From Seiridium cupressi (Eukaryota > Ascomycota > Sordariomycetes > Amphisphaeriales > Sporocadaceae): DNA of 64,000 nucleotides. Numbering within the stretch: position 1 is the stretch's first letter; each line of letters begins with the position of its first letter. This document shows, piece by piece, positions 47,431 through 58,436 of the stretch. Location: the NCBI GenBank assembly GCA_036674765.1, contig JARVKI010000020.1:372001-436000 (forward strand), given 5' to 3'. Below the pieces are notes generated by a model. It worked only from the letters and a program-made list of their open reading frames with translations, did not search any database and was not told the origin of the DNA. A program made the translations under genes and the position numbers.

Positions 47431-47700
47431 TTATTGGGATGAGAGCTTTGCAGCTGGAGATGGTGCTACGATATTCTCATTGCGAAGGATTGGATCCAGC
47501 GAATCCAATGATTCCATGATGACGAGATGGGGGCACGGCATTTCCAACTGACTCGGAACCGTCCTGGGAGATGACCCCTCACTCCTGGCTCTAGCCTCTT
47601 TTTCTATAGCTGTCCTAAGTTCGAGCTCAATCAACGCGCAATCTTGGCACCACTGATTGCAAAAATCCCGAGCGATTGCAGCTGCTTTCGGGCTTGTCAT
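47431..47700 (-). CDS. Small hypothetical protein
   Basis: An 89-codon open frame from an ATG at 47700. The N-terminal half is a charged helix with three cysteines (ARDFCNQWCQDCALIELELR), and the C-terminal half is Ser/Pro-rich. No family is recognised, and no convincing splice partner was found. It sits between ERG8 and a pseudogene and may be chance. Confidence 0.25.
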   Translation of the reverse strand: MTSPKAAAIARDFCNQWCQDCALIELELRTAIEKEARARSEGSSPRTVPSQLEMPCPHLVIMESLDSLDPILRNENIVAPSPAAKLSSQ

Positions 47701-47764
47701 GAGTAAGCGATTGCAATTAAACTTTAATCAATTCATCTGATGTCCTCCTAGCGTCTTGTCTCTA

Positions 47765-49697
47765 TCAGCAAGTATCTTCCCGCTCGAAGGACACGGACGG
47801 AATGCCCTCGAAATTTGATGGTACTGCCTATGAAATGTTGTGAATATAGTGGTCACCCAGCATCGTACCGTATGTGACGTTCTGAGGCTCCGACCCTGGC
47901 GCAGTCACATTGACCGACAGATAAGGAAGATTTGCGAATCCAGTGATACTTACATTCGCGCTCCTGAAGGACTGAGGAGGAATGCCAGAAAGAGGCAAGG
48001 TGAATATGTCTGTTCCTCCCTGAGTTGTGTTTGGGTAGGAGACTCTAAAATATCTCTCGCCGATTTCTGAGGTACTAGTCGATGCTCTGGGATACAATGA
48101 AAAAAACCCGGTATACGGGTAAGGTGTATGATTCAGGATCCGAAGCCCAATGAACGATTGCCGGAATGAACCGGTCGCCTCGGTTCACCGTCTCATTCAC
48201 GGTTTGCCCTCCGATCATGACTCCTGTGCTAAGCTAGGATGATGCGATGCGGTATTGGTGCGTTTCGAGATCTTCGTAGATGGTTTTGTTGACCAACCGG
48301 CTGCCCTCCCACCAATCCTTGACTTTCAGTGCAGCGCCGTCTCTTCATCGATATACTCGCCTACAGTATCCATAGTCAGAGGCAAAGACCTCCCTGGTAA
48401 ACATCATGGAGCAGATCTTCTTCCCCTAGGGGTAGCTAGGGACCGTCCGTACATGTAGTCGCTTTCGAACAGACCCCACCAGAGGAGAGAAACAATAGCC
48501 GAGTGCTCTGTGGCATCTCGGGTATAGGCTCGGTCGTATGGCCCAACTATGTCACCAAGATATGGATTGTAGTGGACTGCAATATCCTTCCACACCTCGG
48601 ATGTGATATACTTTGAGTTGTTGGTCATGGGAGCGCTCTTTGGTCCATCGGCAGCGTTTGCTCCCAATGCCCACATATCGATGCTGCAGTAGTTTGGTGC
48701 ATTATACTCCGACAAAACATCCTGCCCGTCTCTCTCAAACAATTCCAAAATCTCACTGCCTTGGTTCCAAGCGAAGCCAATGAACGTTTGGTTGTTGAGA
48801 CGCTCGCCGATCCATCCGACGGTAAGAGCCCGCATTAAGCTGGGATTCGAATAACCAAGGATAAGGTTGTCGCCCTTAAGGTAAGAGCCATTTCGCCGCA
48901 TGGCTCCAACGGCATTGATTGCCAGAGATGTTCCTATGCGCGAGATCAAGTCATCGTCAAGAAGATGAGAAAACTCCTCCACAGTTTGGACAAGGGCCGT
49001 GCGGGAGTCTCATGTCAACGACCAAGTCCACCCATTAACTAGTGCAGTATGCCTACCCGACAAATTCTCTCCAGTTAGGATCATAAATACCATATATTTC
49101 CGGGGGATAGAGATGACTGTCAGGAATAGGATACGGGGGGTCAGGTGAGAGCCCGTACGTCCCATACTACGCCGACTCGTAGTCGGTCATCTAAATAGAT
49201 AAACTAGTATTATATTAGTTCATTTGTTCCCGACTTCATCTTGAAACAGAGACTTACACGCCCTCGATGCTAGCAATCGCATTCTGCACATTGTCTCTTT
49301 GATTTCTAGTCAATAAGCCAGGAATGTACCATGCAGTGGACCGAGCGGGCCACGGCCCATTGTCTTGGTACCAGATAAAATTGTATTAGGCATCATATCT
49401 AGAGGCCCGGACCTGCATAGAGTATTCAAACAAGCTCTGAGCAGCTATCTCAGATTAGCTTTTATGACACTGCTACTGGAAGTATTGTTCAACCACGATC
49501 CTGAAGTTAACTTCGACGATTGATTGTACTGAGTCGATGCTACCACCGATCCGCACAGGACCAATACGGTCCGTATCGTACAGTATCTTGAACAGCCATG
49601 GCAAGAATCTAGGGAGCATGGCAAAGTGTGTTTCTGAATGTCGAGCTGGCAAGTTACAGGAGCTGGGGCAGAGACGCAGACATTGAAGCCTCCCCAT
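47765..49697 (-). pseudogene. Secreted carbohydrate-active-like protein, decayed
   Basis: This is a decayed copy of a large fungal conserved protein that I associate with alpha-barrel, glycosidase-like secreted proteins; no catalytic assignment is made. Collinear blocks are VRIGGSIDSVQSIVEV (about 49550), YNFIWYQDNGPWPARSTAWY (about 49350) just after a TAA, MTDYESA then TAG then YGTYGLSPDPPYPIPD, IYGIYDPNWREFVG (about 49100), and a long block 48982-48404 with RRNGSYLKGDNLILGYSN, YNAPNYCSIDMWALG and YNPYLGDIVGPYDRAYTRD. Shifted scraps follow (VKDWWEGSRLVNKTIYEDLE, then VNRGDRFIPAIVHWASDP). The C-terminus FEGIPSVSFEREDTC lies after a TAG at 47828-47830. At least one intron (about 49190-49255) is still recognisable. 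Several stops and frameshifts make it non-functional. Confidence 0.75.
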
Positions 49698-51090
49698 GCA
49701 TGTTACATCCTGGCTTGTTTACATCGTCATCTCTGCAATGAATAGCCGATGATGCTTGTCAGCGAGCGCTTCGGCACTATCCCCAAACCCATGATCTAGT
49801 TACCCCATCTTGTTATTACCCACCGAGTATGGCAGGTTCCAACCACTTGGGTGACTACTGGGTATATGCCTTGGCCGGCCTTCACCAAGAGACTATCGTG
49901 ACTATGTCGGGCCAGTCCGCACAGTATAGCACAGCCCCATCCGAGCAATGCCAAAATCTCGAGGCTAAACAGTGATCAATCACTGGCCAACGGAAAAAAT
50001 AGGTCCGCGGACTTGTAATGGGACCGTGCCGGGACGGCCCCTGGGTGTAATGCTTGTGGTCATGAGCTGAACGTGGGCGAGATTGAAGTACTGGTATCCA
50101 GGAGATAAGATGCCAAGAATCGCCACTACCAAGAATAGTTATCAGAGATAGATAAAGTTGAGATCGAATCTCAGGTTTTCTCCAAGGTGTACAGCCGGGC
50201 TGAACGAGAGGTATGCGTCTTGCGACCAAGTTTCTTCCACGCGTGCAGTGGGTTTGAGAACTCGGTATAGCCACTCCCAATAGCACCATTGCGGCATCAT
50301 AATGGGGGGAATGTGCTAATTGTTACTATTGCTTCGGTGCCATTCCCGGCCGATATCCATGTCTAAACTAGTTGGCTATCCCGGCAGGCAAGTTTATATT
50401 TCCCAGCGCTCTGCTGTCAATGGGAGGATGATATCAAACTTTTGCTCCTAGCAATCGATACTCACGGCTCTTTTCTTTATACACATTAAAGCTGGACAAC
50501 GCGGACTATGTTTAGGTCTTTTTTGGAGACTGAATATCGCAATGGTGCCTTGTAGTTGGCAAGCTCCTTCCTGGCCGCTTGGTACCGTGATCCCCATTCC
50601 GCCTTGGCAGCGCCGCCGGCTTCTATACCGGATCGGTCCCAATAGCCCCATCCAATCGCAGCCACTCCCGAAGCAATAAGCCCTTTCAACATGATCTGAA
50701 CTATCTTGTCGTGCGATGCACAATATCCTACTCCGCTTCCGCTGGTTTGTTACCTTGTCTAGGCAGAATTTCAGCCCGGAATGGCGGGTCTGGTTTCCAA
50801 CATGCGGGTTCCAGCTGCCGAGAGTCCTCGAGATACAGACCCAACAGTGGTCTACCTCGTCTCGCGCCATAGAAGATAAGAATACACACCGTATTGCAGC
50901 CCGATACGTTACCGTTGGAACGGGCCGTAAAGCCTCTCTTCCGAACGATTTCATCTACCAGTATGGGCCAAATTGCCTAGAGTGGTCATCTTGCGGGACT
51001 TTCTCAATCGATTGTTCGTCATAATCAAAGGAAACAAGAAAGTTTCTCTCCACAGTGGCTATTTGCAGCAAAGAAGAGAAGAGTAGAGTT
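49698..51090. other. Intergenic between two decayed genes
   Basis: No gene is supported except a doubtful small frame at 50486-50692. The stretch separates the minus-strand hydrolase-like pseudogene from the plus-strand transporter pseudogene, so it may be an old shared divergent promoter region. Confidence 0.4.
50486..50692 (-). CDS. Small hypothetical protein, doubtful
   Basis: A 68-codon frame starting with an ATG at 50692. A short hydrophobic N-terminus (MLKGLIASGVAAIGWGYWD) is followed by an Ala/Lys-rich helical segment. It looks slightly more protein-like than chance but matches no family I know. It could be a scrap of another decayed gene. Confidence 0.2.
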   Translation of the reverse strand: MLKGLIASGVAAIGWGYWDRSGIEAGGAAKAEWGSRYQAARKELANYKAPLRYSVSKKDLNIVRVVQL

Positions 51091-52510
51091 AACCAACATG
51101 GACACAGCGGAAGGTATTTCAGTCAACGTGGACGCCGCGGTCCTCCTTCCTGGCTTCGCAATGCCAGTATTGTAAAGCTAAATTGTATACTGGTTCTCTG
51201 CTTGATTTCGTCCTACACCACTGGATTTGATGGGTCGATGGCAAACTTTTGCCTCAAGTTTATGGGATCTCAGGCATCCGATCTATTGAAACGGGCTTTC
51301 TGGACGAATGGGCTCCAGTCTTGGACATGTGGAATGAGGCATTCGGGTACCCTGGGGCAAGCGATCCAGAACGCCGGCCTCTTAGTCGGCATGCCCTTTT
51401 GCGCCTGCATCTGCGACACATGGGGACGAAAGCCCGCGCTTTTGGGAAGCGCATTCGTCCTGATTATTGGGGCAGCCGTTCAGACTGAGGCCCAAAGCAT
51501 TGGTATGTTCATTGCCGACCGTGGCATAATCGTTCTGGGACTGGTTCTGAACATTACTGCGGCCCCTCTGTTAATCATGGAGCTGGCGTACCTGACGTAA
51601 CGAGCCCCTTTGGTTTCCATACACAACAGTCTCTGGGGCTTGGGAGCACTGGTGGCAGCCTGCACAACGTATGGGACGTTCAGGATTGAGAACGACTGGG
51701 CTTAGCGGATTCCATCAATCCTTCAAACTATTTCTGGCATATTGCAGCTTGTCTTTGTTTCCTCATCGAAGAGTCGCCCCGTTGGCTCACCTCCAAGGAA
51801 CGCGACGTAGAAGGCGAAAAACTGATAGCCAAGTACCATGCTAACAGTAATGCTATGGATCCCATGGTGCCCCTGGAGGAGGAGATTCATACCGCTCTGC
51901 GATTTTAAGATGGAAGCAAACAAATCAACCTCTTAGCTAATCTTCTAATCTACGCCAGGAAACCGCCGCTGCTTCTTTTATCATCTTGGCGGTTGGAGTC
52001 TCCAGCCAACAGAGCGGTAACGGGTTTGTTTCTTATTGTCTCACCCTGATACTGAACAGAATTGGATACACGTCGCAATGCACACATACGTTGATAAATG
52101 CGCTCATGGTACTGTGGTCGATGCTTTGGGAGTTAGGCTTTTCGTTCTTTGTCGACCGCTTCCGCAGAAGAACCCTGTTCCTCGCCTCGACGATCGGAGG
52201 CTTGATGGTTTATATTACATGGGCGGTGCTAGAGGCAAGGTACAAGATGTCCACAGATTTGAACGCTGATGGAACGGGCGGCCCGAGTGGTATGGTGAAA
52301 GGGGTTGTGGCCATGGTCTTTCTCTACCAGACTGTCTTCGCCATCGGTTGGGGAGCGCTACAGGTAACATATGGCGTCGAGATTCTACCATTCCATCTCC
52401 AAGCTAGAGGACTGGTGGTGTACAACCTGTTCGTCGCGTCGGCGTTGATTTCAACCAGTACGCGAACCCGATCGGAGTCACAAACAGTGGCTGACCCGCG
52501 TCGATACTGT
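51091..52510 (+). pseudogene. Hexose/lactose-type MFS sugar transporter, decayed
   Basis: A sugar-porter MFS gene in pieces. The N-terminal block has NASIVKLNCILVLCLISSYT then TGFDGSM. Next comes a non-coding-looking insert where relatives carry an intron; here it starts GC and ends CG. Then NGLQS, WNEAFGYPGA in a second frame, and ICDTWGRKPALLGSAFVLI with the sugar-porter GRK motif. The frame ends at TAA 51598-51600 where relatives read through into RAPL. A TAG interrupts ENDWA before RIPSIL. Downstream pieces are LINALMVLWSMLWELGFSFF, FVDRFRRRTLFLAST (family GRR changed to RRR) and YGVEILPFHLQARGLVVYNL. The last recognisable piece is FNQYANPIGVTNSG, followed by TGA near 52490. The end is truncated. 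Confidence 0.8.
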
Positions 52511-52624
52511 CCCCGAATAGGCAATGAGAAAGCGGATTCTAGCGGATCTGAAGCTATTGGATTGTTGGTCCAACGGCTTCTCCTTGAGGATATAAGTCTA
52601 GTCTAGAATACCGGATATTTATGT

Positions 52625-53749
52625 TCAAACAGATGGTTTCAGCACGATGTTATCAATGAGCCTTACTGACGGGCCACCGTTATGCCCAAGATCCTCTCCA
52701 GGTCGAGATGATTCGACTGGGAGCATCTTGATGGCACCACTCAGGATCGCCCCTTTCGCCGAATCGACTTCTGTCAGTTCCTGCATTGTCTCGGGGTCTG
52801 ACAGCGCGATGTAGTCAACCTCGTACTTGACCCTCTGGTCCGGAGTCAGTGCCATCTGCTCATTAAGGATATCGCTTGTAACCTTAGTGGCAGCACCCAA
52901 TATCGATTCCCGGTCTCTTTTGCCATCTGCATAAGCCTTTTCAGCTGCCTTCAGTGCCCGATTGAGGACTGTGGCTACTTTCCTCCTCCTTTCGCCTAGG
53001 TAGACATTTCTCGAGCTAAGCGCCAATCCATCAGCCTCCCTCTCTGTCTCGCCGATCTGGACATCAATCGGTAGCATAAAGTCCTTGGTCATCTTGCGGA
53101 TGACGACTGTCTGCTGGACATCCTTCTGTCCGAAGTACACCTTCTCAGGCTGCACAATATTAAATAGCTTCATACACACGGTGGCAACACCCCTGAAGAA
53201 GGTTGGCCTGCTCGCGCCCTCTAGAACCTCGCCGACGGGTGTCAGTGTAACAAAGGAGCCCTTTGAGTCCACCTCTTGACCCGGAAACCCAGATGGGTAT
53301 ATCTCAGCAGTAGTGGGAGCGAACACGGCGCTTATTCTCCCCAGATTACCGCCGTCGTCCGCAAGCTCCCGGTCAAGGTCTGCCAGTATCCGACAATCGT
53401 TTTCCCAAGTCACAGGATAGCTTGCCAGGTCTTCTTTCACCCCGAACTGCGCAGGGTTTACGTATATCGAAACGACGACGTGATGGGTATCCCTAGCGGC
53501 AGCGCGAATGAGAGACAAATGACCCCGATGCAGGGCGCCCATGGTCGGCACGAGCGAGACGAGGCGATGGTCGAGGAGGTGTGGCCGGCGCCATGTTCGG
53601 ACGGAGTCTACGGTACGTAGGATACGGATCGATGAAGAGGGGATGGTCTCTCTGGGTGCCCTGCGAGACGAAGCCACCCCGCGGGTGAAGGACGAGGTAA
53701 GCATGAAGGCACGCGAGCTGACAGCCCGTGCGATTGGGCGAGCAAACAT
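52625..53749 (-). CDS. PAN6: Pantothenate synthase
   Basis: A single exon of 374 residues. The enzyme joins pantoate and beta-alanine with ATP to make pantothenate, the vitamin B5 precursor of CoA. The nucleotide motif is VPTMGALHRGHLSLI (residues about 68-82). Other family blocks are VSIYVNPAQFG, YFGQKDVQQTVVIRKM and LALSSRNVYL. The first 45 residues are rich in Arg, Ser and Ala with no acid until the PRET stretch, which looks like a mitochondrial presequence; bacterial PanC lacks this extension. An Asp/Gly-rich insert (ELADDGGNLGR) is typical of fungal forms. It ends 115 nt after the last recognisable piece of the converging transporter pseudogene. Confidence 0.93.
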   Translation of the reverse strand: MFARPIARAVSSRAFMLTSSFTRGVASSRRAPRETIPSSSIRILRTVDSVRTWRRPHLLDHRLVSLVPTMGALHRGHLSLIRAAARDTHHVVVSIYVNPAQFGVKEDLASYPVTWENDCRILADLDRELADDGGNLGRISAVFAPTTAEIYPSGFPGQEVDSKGSFVTLTPVGEVLEGASRPTFFRGVATVCMKLFNIVQPEKVYFGQKDVQQTVVIRKMTKDFMLPIDVQIGETEREADGLALSSRNVYLGERRRKVATVLNRALKAAEKAYADGKRDRESILGAATKVTSDILNEQMALTPDQRVKYEVDYIALSDPETMQELTEVDSAKGAILSGAIKMLPVESSRPGEDLGHNGGPSVRLIDNIVLKPSV

Positions 53750-54787
53750 AGCTGCGGCAATGCTTCAAGTCGACAGAAGAACAAAGAGATGATAAAACCG
53801 GTTCAAGGAGGTGTTCGCGGGGCACAGAGAGCCATCGTGTTGACTCAATGGCACAATGAGGCAGCTGTGATGGTTTCTGCGGCGGAGATTTGGGTCCAGT
53901 GGAGGGTCGCTACGATTTTTGGGCCCTTTGGAGCAATCGTTGTAAGCTGGAGCTGAAGCGCGGCCCAGCCGGATGGATATTGTTACTGATCAGTGATTGT
54001 ATACACGTCCACCTGGCAAGGCAGGACAACAAGTAACATCAATTTACATGTCCTTGCATGTATGGTTGTTTTCGAGACATCGCAATAACGCATGCAGATT
54101 GGATGTTCTTTTGCAGATAGCTCCTACACGTATCTCGAGGTTTTACTCCCAATGTACCTAGCTCTCAACCATCTAACTAGATGATCCATACAATGTACCT
54201 GCATACTCTCCCACTTGTAGTGCGGGTCTACCAGCTGGTTGATGTCCTCAGGGAAGAGGACAAAAAGCTCCTTCCTCAAATCGCCATTGCCTCCTTTCCT
54301 AATCCATAGAAATCCAATCCAGGCTATGTTTGGGGGATACTGGTATACATTGAGTATCAGCTGTAAGCTCACAGTTCCGTTGGCACAGGTATATGTAACG
54401 TTTCTAGCGCTCTGAGGCGTTATCGGGAGGACGGGCGGGGCTAGACCACAGGGCTCCAGCGTTGCAGTGCTCTTATGCCAGCGTGGGGTCCTACGACCCG
54501 CTAATGTACATGTATGCAGTGACGTATCCGCAAGCGACCAAATAAACGGCACCTGCAAGTGACCCCTGGCTCGAGCTCGCATGCACTTTCCAGGGTCCAG
54601 TTCCTTGTGCGACAGCAACTACCCGATTCCGTATGAGGTGGGATTAGCATACCGTGGTCGCAATCAGCGTCTTTGAACCGTTTCCAACTCAATTTCTAGC
54701 CACACTTTCCCTTAGACACGACTCACAAATTCCTGTATGACACGTTTCTGAGACCTCGAGCTTTCACAGCTCCTATGCCACCCTAAA
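53750..54787. other. Divergent promoter region, no gene
   Basis: About 1 kb between the PAN6 start (minus) and the GH125 start (plus). A 165-codon minus-strand open frame at 54124-54618 has no motif and starts with a non-ATG codon, so I do not call it a gene. Confidence 0.45.
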
Positions 54788-56549
54788 ATGGCACGACTAC
54801 TCCCTCGAGCAGCTCTGGGCTGGTTGCTGCTGGAATCAGCAGCGGCTCAGAGATACGGGGCTTCCGAACAGCAGCCGCTCGGCCACTTCCATTACGCTGA
54901 AGCTTGCCCCGATTACACACAATACTCGAGCTTTTCCCAGTACGTGACTTTCTTGCCCCAAAAAGCTATTGTAGACGCCAGAATACCCATGACTGATTGC
55001 CCGTCTGCAGCCGTCCTTTGAGTGAGGGCCCTCTTCAACTTCCTTACCAGCGACCCGTGCCTCAGTGCCGGACATTTCAGTCAGACGCCATTGAGAAAGT
55101 AATCGAGGATGTGACATCACGTATGAGAGACCCGGACCTTGCGCGCCTATTCGAGAACGCCTTCCCTTCCACCACAGATACCACGGTCAAGTTTCACACA
55201 GACGGATCGTCTGACAAGAAAAAGAAGAAGGGCAAGAAGGGAGACTATGACGACCTCAAATGGGAAGGGCCACATTCGTTCATAATCACGGGAGATATCA
55301 TTGCTGAATGGCTTCGTGACTCGACAAATCAGCTGACTCCGTATCTGCCGTTGGCAAAGAAGGACCCCTCGATATTTCAGCTGATCCTAGGTGCTGTCAA
55401 TACCCAGGCTGAGTATGTCATTGAGTCTCCTTACTGCAATGCTTTCCAGCCGCCACCAATCAGTGGGCTCCCGGTCAGCCAAAATGGGCAAAACGACGTT
55501 GTACACCCGATTTACGAGCCCTCCTTCGTCTTCGAGTGCAAGTACGAGTTGGACTCTCTGGCACATTTCTTGGCCTTGGGCAACAATTTCTATGAGCACA
55601 CTGGATCGACAGACCACCTTAATGGTCGTTGGTTTCTAGCCTTGCAGACATTGATGAATGTCCTTCAGCAACAGTCTCAGCCAACTTTCGACCCTGAAAC
55701 AGGACGCTACTGGAGAAACGATTACACCTTCCAGCGTAGCACGGATACTGGAACCGAGACTTTGAATTTGCGTGGTACAGGCAACCCCTTGAACCATGGA
55801 ACTGGTCTTGTGAGATCGGCATTCAGACCAAGTGATGATGCTACAATCCTCGGGTTCTTCATTCCGGCCAACGCACAAATGGCCACTGAGCTGAAGCGAA
55901 CGGCGGCAATGCTCAAGAAAGCCAGCAAGGACGCCGTCTCTGAGGCAGTGGGTCAATGGAGCAACAGAATTACCAAAGGCATCTGGGAACATGGCGTGAT
56001 TCATCATAAAAAGTTCGGAGATGTGTTCGCTTACGAAGTTGATGGTTATGGCTCTTCTATTCTTATGGATGATGCCAACTACCCGTCGCTTCTAGCTCTC
56101 CCACTCATGGGATTTGTCGATGCCAAGGACGAAACATACAAGAACACACGTAAGATGCTTCTTGCAAAGGAGTCGAATCCGTATTATTTGGCTGGTCGTG
56201 AGTTCCACGGCATCGGAGGTTAGTTTCCATTCAAATGTTCTCAAAATTGAAACCACTCGCTAATGTTCTTGCAGGACCACATATCGGCTTGCAGAATGCT
56301 TGGCCAATGAGTCTTCTAGTTCAGGCGCAGACGTCAGACAATGATACTGAGATCCTGGAGTGCATTGATTTGGTTTTGAAATCCAGCAAACTGGGTTTAA
56401 TCCACGAGAGTGTAGATGTCAATAGTGTTGCCTCCTACACCAGAAGTTGGTTTGCCTGGGCGAACGGCGTGTTTGCTACGACAATTCTTGATCTGGCGAA
56501 GAGGAAACCGCACTTAATCTTCACAGACGATACGCCATATGAGATATGA
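54788..56549 (+). CDS. GH125 / Mug157-like exo-alpha-1,6-mannosidase
   Basis: Three exons: 54788-54939, 55011-56218 and 56275-56549 (introns of 71 and 56 nt), giving 544 residues. The first 21 residues are a signal peptide (LLPRAALGWLLLESAAA). The DUF1237/GH125 domain begins PVPQCRTFQSDAIEKVIEDV. It has ITGDIIAEWLRDSTNQL (acid residue of the active site in the RDS region), FECKYELDSLAHFLAL, SAFRPSDDATILGFFIPANA, LMDDANYPSLLALPLMG and the spliced HGIGGPHIGLQNAWPMSL. The C-terminus holds ESVDVNSVASYTRSWFAWAN. A fungal-specific Lys-rich loop (KKKKKGKKGD) lies near residue 125. Bacterial relatives remove alpha-1,6-mannose; the fungal role is probably in secretory-pathway or cell-wall mannan trimming. 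Confidence 0.92.
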
Positions 56550-57317
56550 AGAAAATCAATATGAGAACGGTTTCCGAGAATCTTAAAAGAAGAAAAGATA
56601 AACATATTACCAAGGAGCTGAGATTACAAAAGTCCGACTTGAATCTATGTTGGCAAGAGGCCTGAACTCGCCAGTTTGTCAATCAGGATCACTGATCCAA
56701 GATCGAAGTTAGAGTGTTTCTTAGATGTTCGTTCTCAAAATCTCTATTTCCTATACCCTCGAGTGTCCCGAGCAAGTACCCACTAGCACTAGTTCCTGTG
56801 TAATTCTGCATGGGTGCAAGTAATTATACAGAGTAACTAGACAAAGCATTGATGCAATATGCTTGAGGAAGCGTGTTTTCAAAATAACGAATCTATATCT
56901 CGCGGGGTCTAGAACACATCACATTAATTGGCCCGAGGGTCTTGAAGGCAAGAATACATGTGAGGGAAGATATATGAGGTTGCTACTGTTCGAATCAAGA
57001 CAATGATATGATCTTTGGTGGTTCTACTATACCTGGATTTGTGCATATCAGAGACGTATGTAGATTAACATGTCTGGTATTTGGGAAAGCTTAAGCAGAA
57101 ACAACAGCAGGGGTGATATTACTGGGACCTGCGATATCCTACAGTATAGCTGTTCTATGGGCAATTGCGTCCAGCAGCATCCCTATGGGGCTTAGCGCTA
57201 GATCTGGAAGCACAACGTACACAACAGCCAATGCGATCGAGCTGCCACGCGGCCGCACACCGAATCTTGGCTGTTCATCGACCGTCTCAGATCATATTAA
57301 AATCTCACGGGCCCACA
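56550..57317. other. Intergenic, no gene recognised
   Basis: AT-rich 3' region of the mannosidase gene and promoter of the next dehydrogenase. No TATA box or repeat stood out. Confidence 0.5.
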
Positions 57318-58436
57318 ATGTCTCTTGAGTGGTAGGTACGGCTTATGTCACTTTCTCATCGATCTTCCTCATGCCTGTGATTGATAATCGCTGATACTTG
57401 ATGCAAGGTCATTCCTGCGAACGCTGGGCTACCACTTCAAGAAGCTCCCAGTTCCAACCACCGACTGCACTGGCAAAGTCGCCCTCGTCACCGGTGCCAC
57501 AGGGGGCTTAGGATTTGAAGCCGCCCGTCATTTCGCGCGTCTCAACGCCAGGAAGGTAATTCTAGGATGTCGGAGCGTTGAGCGCGGAGAGGCGGCCAAG
57601 AAGGCCATTGATGGGTCGCTACCTGACATAGGGCCCGACGTCGTCGAAATCTGGCCAGTCACTCTTGACTCCTTCGAGAGCGTCAAGGATTTCTGTGCGC
57701 GCGCCGCTGGCCTCGACCGCTTGGACTATGTGATTGAGAATGCCGGCCTCGCTACGGGCGTCTTCAAGGAGTTGGAGGGCTACGAGGAGACCATCACGGT
57801 CAATGTGCTCTCCACGTTCCTGATGGCGCTATTGCTCCTTCCCACCTTCAGAGATACGGCGACGAGATGTAATGTAACGCCACATCTGACCATTGTGGCC
57901 AGCGATGCACACTACTTCACTTCCTTTCCTCAGCGAAATGAGCCGAACATTCTAGAGTCACTAAAGGGGGACAAGGATATGATGAACCGATATTACATAT
58001 CGAAGCTGCTGGTCGTCCTGGTAGCCCGTAAGTGTCCCGTAATCCATGTGATGGTCTACCGGCACTAAGATGTCACTGTTTAGGGGAGTTGTCCAAGGAC
58101 ATTGATTCGTCCGCAAAGCCTCGCGTGATCATCAATACTGTCAACCCCGGCTTCTGCAACACTGATCTGTGGAGGAATGCACCGTGGCCTCTGCAGTCTA
58201 TCCTCCGAGTCTTTGGTCGTCTTGTGGGTCGAACAAGCGAAATGGGTTCTCGTACTTTGATGTTCGCCGTGTTCGCGGGCGATCAGTCGCATGGGAGATA
58301 CTCTGGAGACTGCGAGGTACGAGATGAGAGCAAGTATGTAAGAAGCGACGAAGGTTACATCACTGGACGCAAAGCTTACGACGAGGTCATGGCTATTCTT
58401 GAGTCGACCGCGCCTGCCATCGCTCAAAATGTTTGA
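57318..58436 (+). CDS. Short-chain dehydrogenase/reductase
   Basis: Three exons: a 14-nt first exon 57318-57331, then 57408-58027 and 58084-58436 (introns of 76 and 56 nt). They give 328 residues. The start MSLEWSFLRTLGYHF depends on the tiny first exon; its junction (TG joined to G) rebuilds Trp. The Rossmann motif is VALVTGATGGLGFEAARHF, the NAG-type motif IENAGLATG, the catalytic Tyr-Lys pair lies in RYYISKLLVVLVAR, and the product loop is VNPGFCNTDL. It is like fungal retinol-dehydrogenase-type SDRs with unknown substrates. It is intact, unlike the SDR at 317-1270. Confidence 0.87.

Noticed and set aside
54124..54618. 164-codon minus-strand frame between PAN6 and the mannosidase gene
   Set aside because: No ATG at its start, no recognisable domain, and it falls in a divergent promoter region.
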